Source: Phycisphaerae bacterium
GTDB lineage: Bacteria; Planctomycetota; Phycisphaerae; UBA1845; PWPN01
Reading direction: 5' to 3'
DNA: 10,056 bases
NCBI GenBank assembly: GCA_003557125.1
Contig: PWPN01000172.1
Span: 1-10,056, forward strand
The position numbers were made by a program, and so were the translations under genes. Within the stretch, counting starts at the first letter, position 1. Each line of letters starts with the position of its first letter. This document shows positions 4,784 to 10,056 of the stretch, piece by piece. Below the pieces are notes generated by a model, which had not been told where the DNA came from, did no database searches, and saw only the letters and a program-made list of their open reading frames with translations.

Positions 4784-7700
4784 CGGGCAGGCATTGTAGA
4801 AACGCTCGGGTCCCCCTGCAACAATCGGCGCAGGATCGCCAGTAAAGTCTCCGGCTCGAAGTACTTCTTATCGAGCCGCCAGTGGATCGTGACGGCGTCG
4901 GCGACGCGCGGCGAACCGGGCCCGCGCGCGAGAAGCGGCTCGACGCGCGCCATCTCGCGGACCACGAAGATCAGATCCGGCTCGCGTTGCGTGATGGACT
5001 TGATCCGGTAGCGTTGCGCGAGGATACGCAGCTCGGTCAGATCCAGAAGCGTCCGCACCGAGTCGGGATAGGCCCCGAAAGCGTCGCGAATGTCGGTTTC
5101 GAGCTGATCGAGGTCCGCTTGCGCCCGACAGCGGGCAAGGCGCCGATAGATCTCCATCCGCTGCCGTTCCGACGCGATGTATTTTTCCGGAACATGCGCC
5201 GGGATCTCGAGTTCGAGGTGGACCTGCTCGATCACCTCGACCGGCTCGTCTTTCTGGCGTCGCACAGCCGCTTCGAGAAGCTGGCAGTACATTTCGTAAC
5301 CGACCGCCGCGATGTGCCCGGACTGTTCGGGCCCCAGGATGTTGCCGGCGCCGCGGATCTCCAGGTCGCGCAGGGCGATCCGGAACCCTGCGCCGAGGTC
5401 GGAGAACTCCTCGATGGCCTTGAGTCGTCGGGCGGCTGCCGAGGTGAGCGATTTACCGCGTGACACGAAAAGGTAACAGCAGGCGCGGTGCTTGTAACGG
5501 CCCACGCGTCCGCGCAGCTGGTGCAGCTCGGACAGGCCGAACCGGTCCGCCCGGTCGATCAGGATCGTGTTGCAGTTGGGGATGTCCAGGCCCGACTCGA
5601 TGATCGTCGTGCAGACGAGCACGTCGATTTCCCGCCGGAAAAATGCGAGCATGACTTTTTCGAGCGTCCGCTCGGGCATTTGGCCGTGGGCGATCGCGAT
5701 CCGCGCTTCGGGGACGATGCGGCGGATGCGGTCGGCGAAGGACTCGATGCCGCGGACGAAGTTGTGCACGAAGAAGACCTGCCCGTCGCGGTTGAGCTCG
5801 GACAGGATCGCCTCGCGGACGAGTTCGTCATTGAATCGCGTGACGCGCGTCACGATGCTGCGTCGGTCGAGCGGCGGCGTTTCGAGCGAGCAGATGTCGC
5901 GAATGCCCAGCAGCGCCATGTGGAGTGTGCGCGGGATGGGCGTCGCGCTCATCGTGAGCACGTCGACCGTGGCGCGGAATCGTTTCAGCTTCTCTTTGTG
6001 CTCGACGCCGAAACGCTGCTCCTCATCGATGATGAGCAGGCCGAGGTTCTTGAAGCCGACGTCCCGACTGAGCAACCGATGCGTTCCGATGAGGATATCG
6101 ACGTGGCCGGCGCGGGCGGCCTCGATGATCTGTTTCTGCGTCCGTGCGGTCTTGAAACGCGACAGGCTTTCGATGATGCAGGGATAATCGGCGAAGCGCT
6201 CGCGGAAGGTGCGTTCGTGCTGCTCGGCCAGGATCGTCGTCGGGACGAGGACAGCGACCTGGTGACCGCCCTCGACAGCCTTGAAGGCTGCCCGCATCGC
6301 CAGCTCCGTCTTGCCGTACCCGACGTCGCCGCAGAGCAGCCGATCCATCGGGACCGTTTTTTCCATGTCCTTTTTGATGTCGACAGCCGCACGGAGCTGG
6401 TCGGCCGTCTCCGTGTAGATGAAACTTTCCTCGAACTCGCGCTGCCACGGGGTATCGGGCGGATAGGCGATGCCCGCGCTCCCGCGTCGGACCGCCTGGA
6501 TGCGGAGCAGCTCGGCAGCCAAGTCCGTGACCGCCTCTTCGACGCGCTCCTTCGTGCGTGCCCAGCGTGTCCCGCCGAGCTTGCTCAGTGTCGGTGCCGC
6601 CGTCCCCGCGCCGACGTACTTCTGGATGAGGTCGATCTGGGTGACGGGCACATGCATCCGGGCGCGCTCGGCGAACTCGAGCGTCAGGTACTCGGCCTCT
6701 TTGTTCGAGTCGCCTTTGCGCAGGACGCGCAGGCCCATGAACCGGGCGATCCCGTGCACCACGTGAACGACGTGATCGCCCACGTTCAGGTCGAGCCAGG
6801 ACTCGATGGGGCGGGCGGCATGGATGCGACGAAGTCGGCGACGCTGCTGGTAGCGATGGAAGATCTCATGATGACCGACGACCGCCATCCGCCCGTCCGG
6901 CCAATCGAAGCCGCGGTGCATCAGGCCGACCGCCAGGTGAAGCGATCCCGGCCAGGAACCGATTGTGTCGGCCCATAACGCCTGGAAGCGATGCTGCTCC
7001 GCCTCGTTGTCGCAATAGACGATGATCTCGCGCTCGTGGCTGAGCCGACTGAGCTCCTTAAACGCCTCGGGCGCGCTCGTTTCGAAACGGGCCAGGCTTT
7101 GGACGCCGAAACGCAATGCCGAATCGGCGGCGCCGACGTCATCCTCCGCCTCGCCCGGCAGGCTGTGCAGATGGAGCTGATCGAAGTCGCCTGCCCGCTG
7201 GAAAATCTTCTCGACGGTATCCAGATCGCTGGGGTCCGTGAGGCGGCTCCAGAACGTACGGCCCATCTCCTGGATTGCGTCCGGGTCGGCCAATGCAATG
7301 AGCGTGTCGGACGGCAGATAGCTGAGAAAGCTCATCGAGGCCGATGCGTCATTCGAAGGCCGAGCCCGGGTTCCTTTCTTCGGCGCGTCGTCGTCCGGGT
7401 GACCGAGACCCGGAACGCCGGCTATGCGAAGTACGGTCAGCTCGCGATCCGAGCGTTGCGTGCCGATCTCGAAGGCGCGGATCGACTCGATCGTCTCGCC
7501 GAAGAAGTCGATGCGGAACGGGTCGGTCTCGGCCGGCGGATAGATGTCGAGAATGTCGCCGCGAAGCGCGAAATCCCCCGGCGATTCGACCTGGTCCAGC
7601 CGCGTGTACCCCTGGCCCGTGAGCCATTCCGCCACGACCCGAGGGTCCTGGTGCTGGCCGACGGTCAGCGTCATCAGGGACGCAGCCAGGGCCGCCGGTG

Positions 7701-8127
7701 CGGGAACCGCCTGCATGAGCGCCTGGATCGGGGCGACGATGACCGGCGGCGTGCCGCTGTTTCGGGCTTGCCCTTGCCGGGATGCGGCGTCCTGGAGACG
7801 CGCACAGAGGTTGAGCCGTTCGGCGTGAATCTCGTCGCTGGCGGCACCTCGGCCCGCAAGCGTCTCGAACGCACTGAGCAGGGATGCATCCACTCCGCAG
7901 AAGAGTTCGAGATCGTCGCGGGCTTCGTCCGCCTGGTCGAGATGAGCCGTGATATAGAGGAGAGGGCGGTCCAGGCAACCCGCAGCCATGCCGGCCAGGA
8001 TGGGCGCGAACGCCCCCCACAGCCCGTCCGCCGCGACGACCCCGCTTGAGTCGCCGCTGGCGCGGATCCGGGTCAGCAAGGCACGAAAAGTGCCATTTTG
8101 CGTCAGACGTTCTGCGACGCTCGGCAC
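4780..8127 (-). CDS. mfd: transcription-repair coupling factor Mfd
   Basis: A DNA translocase that removes stalled RNA polymerase from lesions and recruits UvrA for nucleotide excision repair. The 1115 residues are close to the usual family length of about 1150. The UvrB-like N-terminal part (about 1-400) lacks a Walker A, as expected for the family. The RNA-polymerase interaction domain spans about 445-510 (LNVGDHVVHVVHGI). The superfamily 2 helicase motor follows, with Walker A GDVGYGKTE (600-608), DEEQ (701-704), SATP (727-730) and QLRGRVGR (870-877). The regulatory C-terminal domain occupies about 960-1115. The start is a GTG: its frame meets a TAG at 8137-8139 with no ATG between. GGAG (8130-8133) is only two bases from the GTG, so initiation looks weak. 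It lies 125 bases after rsmE, and I find no promoter in that gap. Confidence 0.97.
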   Translation of the reverse strand: MPSVAERLTQNGTFRALLTRIRASGDSSGVVAADGLWGAFAPILAGMAAGCLDRPLLYITAHLDQADEARDDLELFCGVDASLLSAFETLAGRGAASDEIHAERLNLCARLQDAASRQGQARNSGTPPVIVAPIQALMQAVPAPAALAASLMTLTVGQHQDPRVVAEWLTGQGYTRLDQVESPGDFALRGDILDIYPPAETDPFRIDFFGETIESIRAFEIGTQRSDRELTVLRIAGVPGLGHPDDDAPKKGTRARPSNDASASMSFLSYLPSDTLIALADPDAIQEMGRTFWSRLTDPSDLDTVEKIFQRAGDFDQLHLHSLPGEAEDDVGAADSALRFGVQSLARFETSAPEAFKELSRLSHEREIIVYCDNEAEQHRFQALWADTIGSWPGSLHLAVGLMHRGFDWPDGRMAVVGHHEIFHRYQQRRRLRRIHAARPIESWLDLNVGDHVVHVVHGIARFMGLRVLRKGDSNKEAEYLTLEFAERARMHVPVTQIDLIQKYVGAGTAAPTLSKLGGTRWARTKERVEEAVTDLAAELLRIQAVRRGSAGIAYPPDTPWQREFEESFIYTETADQLRAAVDIKKDMEKTVPMDRLLCGDVGYGKTELAMRAAFKAVEGGHQVAVLVPTTILAEQHERTFRERFADYPCIIESLSRFKTARTQKQIIEAARAGHVDILIGTHRLLSRDVGFKNLGLLIIDEEQRFGVEHKEKLKRFRATVDVLTMSATPIPRTLHMALLGIRDICSLETPPLDRRSIVTRVTRFNDELVREAILSELNRDGQVFFVHNFVRGIESFADRIRRIVPEARIAIAHGQMPERTLEKVMLAFFRREIDVLVCTTIIESGLDIPNCNTILIDRADRFGLSELHQLRGRVGRYKHRACCYLFVSRGKSLTSAAARRLKAIEEFSDLGAGFRIALRDLEIRGAGNILGPEQSGHIAAVGYEMYCQLLEAAVRRQKDEPVEVIEQVHLELEIPAHVPEKYIASERQRMEIYRRLARCRAQADLDQLETDIRDAFGAYPDSVRTLLDLTELRILAQRYRIKSITQREPDLIFVVREMARVEPLLARGPGSPRVADAVTIHWRLDKKYFEPETLLAILRRLLQGDPSVSTMPAR

Positions 8128-8217
8128 ATCTCCATGCTAACACGCCCGCGCGCGATCGACCAGTGCGAGCGGGCTACGCCACCGCAGGCACAGCAGCACA
8201 AATCAAGCAGTGCAAGA

Positions 8218-8243
8218 CAGCAGTGAAACACAGCGGTGAAACA
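8218..8243. repeat. 13-bp tandem duplication after rsmE
   Basis: Two adjacent 13-bp units (8218-8230 and 8231-8243) read CAGCAGTGAAACA and CAGCGGTGAAACA, one mismatch apart, with GCGG starting a third. They occupy the rsmE-mfd gap about ten bases beyond the rsmE stop. No function is apparent, and no terminator or mfd promoter is recognisable in the rest of this 125-base gap (8128-8252). Confidence 0.65.
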
Positions 8244-8252
8244 GCGGCTCCC

Positions 8253-8999
8253 TTACGAGCCGTAGTGAATTGGGTGAAGCGTGTGAATGAGGCCGGCCAG
8301 GAGGATGGCGGCCGTCTCGATGCGGAGCGTGTTGGGGCCGAGGTGGATCGTCCGGGCGCCGGCATTGCGGATCGCGGCGACCTCGTCGTCCGTCCAACCG
8401 CCTTCTGGCCCGACGAATGCCGCCACGGAGGAGACGTTACGGAGGTCGGCCGACAGTCCGAGAGCGGAGGCCGGGGGCGGATCGTCGCGTCCCGAGGGGC
8501 TGACAGCCAACAGGACGCGGTCGAAGCGCGTGCACTCCGCCAGCGCTTGGCCAAGGTCGACCGATGCAGGAAAATCCGGCACCCAGCATTGGCCGGACTG
8601 CTTGGCAGCCTCGATTGCGGTGCGTCGCCACTTGGCGCGGCGGTGGTCCGAGACGTCCGCGACGCTCCGCGCGCTACGCAACGGGCAAACGACGCCTGTG
8701 CCCAGTTCGCAGCATTTCTCGATGAGGACGTCCTGGCGCGGGCCTTTGGGCATCGCGACCCAGAGCGTCAGCGTTGGCCTGGGGCGTGGCTGATGGGCGA
8801 CCCGTTCCACAGCCACTTCGGCAGTCGACGATGTGGCGGACGCGATCCGCCCGAACGCCTCCGTCCCCCGCCCATCGATCAGGGCGACAGGATCGCCGAC
8901 CGATAACCGCCGACTTTTCAGTGCGTGGCGCGCTTCGTGGGCAGCAAGCACGATGCGCTCCGTGTCGCAGCGTTCGGCATAGAAGCGTGGGTCGGCCAT
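8253..8999 (-). CDS. rsmE: 16S rRNA (uracil(1498)-N3)-methyltransferase
   Basis: Cytoplasmic SPOUT-class enzyme that methylates N3 of U1498 in 16S rRNA using S-adenosylmethionine, acting late in small-subunit assembly. The 248 residues match the usual length. Residues 1-70 form the PUA-like RNA-binding domain (start DPRFYAE). The knotted SPOUT domain follows, with MPKGPRQDVLIEKCCELG (83-100), AIEAAKQSGQ (128-137), GPEGGW (197-202) and LGPNTLRIETAA (220-231). In the last motif the family commonly has LGPRxLRTETA, so N222 and I227 are mild deviations. The ATG at 8999 has no Shine-Dalgarno sequence; a GATAAT box ends seven bases upstream, so the mRNA may be leaderless. It is the first of the minus-strand genes and probably feeds transcription into mfd. 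Confidence 0.95.
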   Translation of the reverse strand: MADPRFYAERCDTERIVLAAHEARHALKSRRLSVGDPVALIDGRGTEAFGRIASATSSTAEVAVERVAHQPRPRPTLTLWVAMPKGPRQDVLIEKCCELGTGVVCPLRSARSVADVSDHRRAKWRRTAIEAAKQSGQCWVPDFPASVDLGQALAECTRFDRVLLAVSPSGRDDPPPASALGLSADLRNVSSVAAFVGPEGGWTDDEVAAIRNAGARTIHLGPNTLRIETAAILLAGLIHTLHPIHYGS

Positions 9000-9005
9000 G
9001 CGTGC

Positions 9006-9034
9006 ATTATCGGAAGCCGAACGCCGGCAAGCAA
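9006..9034 (-). promoter_or_regulatory. candidate rsmE promoter giving a leaderless mRNA
   Basis: On the minus strand GATAAT (9011-9006) matches the -10 consensus at 5 of 6 positions. TTGCTT (9034-9029) lies 17 bases upstream and matches TTGACA only in its first three bases. Transcription would start at about 8999, the A of the rsmE ATG. The -35 is poor, so the call is tentative. Confidence 0.4.
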
Positions 9035-9144
9035 TCCAACGGGTCCGGCTGTGAAGTCATCGCCTCCTCCGGTCGATGTGAACAAGAGGTGCGCCATCGG
9101 AGAGCGGGCTCTGCTTACGCCGTACGAACGCGAGGTCATCAAGG

Positions 9145-9861
9145 ATGCCAGACGAATCCACCGCCACGTCCGACATGCCGGAATCGAAAGAATGCGATGC
9201 CCTGGATTCGGTCGACTTCGAGGCACTGCTGAACGAGGTGTCGGCTGTGCTGGACGATGATTCGGCTGACAATTCCGAGACGCCTGAAAATTCCGAGTCG
9301 GCGGTAACGTCCGAGTTGGTAAACGCCTCGGAATCGCAAACGGACCTCGAACCATCGGCCAGCGAACCGGAAGGTACGACGTCCGCGCCGATTGAGGGCA
9401 TGGCCGTTGACACCCCGGAGGTATCGGACGAAACAACCTCGGCCCATACGCCCAGCCAAGAGGCTGCGGAAAGCGATACGGCGGAAATGGCGCCGAGCAC
9501 CCTGGCCCCTTGCGACGGGCAGGCAGCTGACAGTGCCCCTTCGTCGGATGCTTCTGATGCGTCGGATGCATCCGATAACCCATCGACCGACGAAACCCCC
9601 TCCGTCCCTCGTGAGCCGGAAGATCGGTGGGGGGCCGTGGCACCGGTTGCAGATGCGTCAGCCGATACCACCGAAACACCCGCCGATGCACCTGTCCGTC
9701 GAACTCATGTCGTTGTGAGGTTGCTGGGCTTTGCGCTGGCGTTGTGCGACCTTCCGTTTGCCCGACTCGATCCTCGCATCAAGGGCCTTCTTGGCTACAT
9801 CGCGATGGCTACACTCGTGATGGCCTTGGCTGTCTGGGCGCTGGTGCTGTGGCTGATATGA
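9145..9861 (+). CDS. acidic, probably disordered protein with C-terminal membrane anchor; function unknown
   Basis: I do not recognise this 238-residue protein. Residues 1-185 are rich in Ser, Thr, Asp, Glu, Ala and Pro, strongly acidic and without evident fold. They include a DAS triplet repeat (135-143, codons 9547-9573). After an RR pair at 185-186 comes a moderately hydrophobic, perhaps amphipathic stretch (189-206), then DPRIKG and a clear membrane segment (about 214-238) that ends at the C-terminus. There is no signal peptide, so it is probably tail-anchored with the acidic part in the cytoplasm. GAGG (9132-9135), nine bases before the ATG, supports the start. The ORF is fully open and ends just before the repeats at 9895. 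It is divergent from rsmE across 145 bases. Antisense frames are also open here, which lowers certainty slightly. Confidence 0.75.
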   Translation: MPDESTATSDMPESKECDALDSVDFEALLNEVSAVLDDDSADNSETPENSESAVTSELVNASESQTDLEPSASEPEGTTSAPIEGMAVDTPEVSDETTSAHTPSQEAAESDTAEMAPSTLAPCDGQAADSAPSSDASDASDASDNPSTDETPSVPREPEDRWGAVAPVADASADTTETPADAPVRRTHVVVRLLGFALALCDLPFARLDPRIKGLLGYIAMATLVMALAVWALVLWLI

Positions 9862-9894
9862 CCAGAACGCGACCAGTCGATACGAACTTTTCCC

Positions 9895-9928
9895 TGTAGC
9901 GGCCGCCCGTCCCACCCCGTTAAAGGGG
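9895..9928. repeat. truncated palindrome A copy joined to a second repeat motif
   Basis: TGTAGCGGCCGCCCG (from 9895) matches the left half of palindrome A. The right arm is replaced by GCCCGTCCCACCC (9905-9917), the same 13 bases that open the 25-bp tandem at 1675 and 1700. A weak 4-bp stem CCCC/GGGG (9915-9918 and 9925-9928) follows. It lies 34 bases after the stop at 9861. The joint looks like recombination between two repeat families through their shared CCGCCCGT-like edges. Confidence 0.65.
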
Positions 9929-9947
9929 CAACGCTTGGGGCACCTCC

Positions 9948-9976
9948 TGTAGCGGCCGCCCCCCGTGGCGGCCGTC
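9948..9976. repeat. 29-bp palindromic repeat A, copy 3 (full)
   Basis: Identical over 29 bases to the copies at 1477 and 1626, about 8.3 kb away and in the same orientation in the window. It has the same 8-bp arms and CCCCGT loop. It follows the unrecognised membrane-anchored gene, so all full copies lie in intergenic DNA, two of the three downstream of a plus-strand stop codon. Confidence 0.9.
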
Positions 9977-10014
9977 CTGCTCACAGGCATTGTGGTGGCA
10001 CAACGCAGGTGGGG

Positions 10015-10056
10015 TCATTCGGCGCGATGGATCCGGAGCACATCGAGCGTGAGCAC
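10015..10056. other. ambiguous edge of the next gene, strand undecided
   Basis: Two readings are possible. On the minus strand, frame 10056-10015 is open to a TGA and gives VLTLDVLRIHRAE, which could be the C-terminus of a gene entering from the right. On the plus strand, ATG at 10027 opens MDPEHIEREH to the window edge, but the nearest purine-rich site (AGGTGGGG, 10007-10014) is 12 bases away. About 40 bases are too few to choose. Confidence 0.25.

Noticed and set aside
5488..6978. A 496-codon plus-strand frame within mfd, and others at 4882-5463 and 6991-8049
   Set aside because: All lie opposite intact Mfd motor and N-terminal domains and show only the mirrored Asp/Arg/Ala-rich composition typical of antisense frames.
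8918..9691. Minus-strand frames of 257 and 204 codons opposite the acidic protein gene
   Set aside because: They overlap the rsmE start region and lack a domain. The plus-strand frame has a ribosome-binding site and a membrane segment ending at its stop.

Overview
The window is about 10 kb of GC-rich bacterial chromosome carrying mostly housekeeping genes. The organism cannot be named from the sequence. A Planctomycetota (Phycisphaerae-like) member is my best guess, based on the style of the proteins and on the GC-rich palindromic repeats between genes; this is inference. I see no rRNA, tRNA, CRISPR array, transposase, phage gene or defence system.

Layout. Positions 1-96 look like the 3' end of an unidentified upstream gene. 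A good sigma70-type promoter (148-176) then drives trpB (221-1441, plus strand), the beta subunit of tryptophan synthase, with no trpA beside it. Positions 1442-1954 hold no gene and are packed with short repeats: two 29-bp palindromes, two copies of another hairpin, three tandem duplications (23, 25 and 26 bp units) and a 95-bp element with inverted-repeat ends that resembles a MITE. The minus strand then runs from about 9000 down to 1955: rsmE (16S rRNA m3U1498 methyltransferase), mfd (transcription-repair coupling factor), a parvulin-type peptidyl-prolyl isomerase probably anchored at the membrane, and a Tat-exported aldo/keto reductase with two C-terminal [4Fe-4S] motifs. mfd and the isomerase gene overlap by ATGA and are probably translationally coupled. 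The reductase has its own promoter and a Shine-Dalgarno sequence that fixes its start.

Divergent from rsmE, a plus-strand gene (9145-9861) encodes an acidic, Ser/Asp/Glu/Thr-rich, probably disordered protein ending in a C-terminal membrane segment; I do not recognise it. Positions 9862-10056 carry two more copies of the 29-bp palindrome, one truncated, and an ambiguous edge that may belong to the next gene.

Functionally, rsmE and mfd serve ribosome maturation and transcription-coupled repair, while the isomerase and the reductase act outside the cytoplasm. No pathway joins all the genes. The features most worth pursuing are the repeat cluster, the modified aldo/keto reductase, the unrecognised tail-anchored protein and a possible leaderless rsmE mRNA. 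I found no convincing new multi-gene system.
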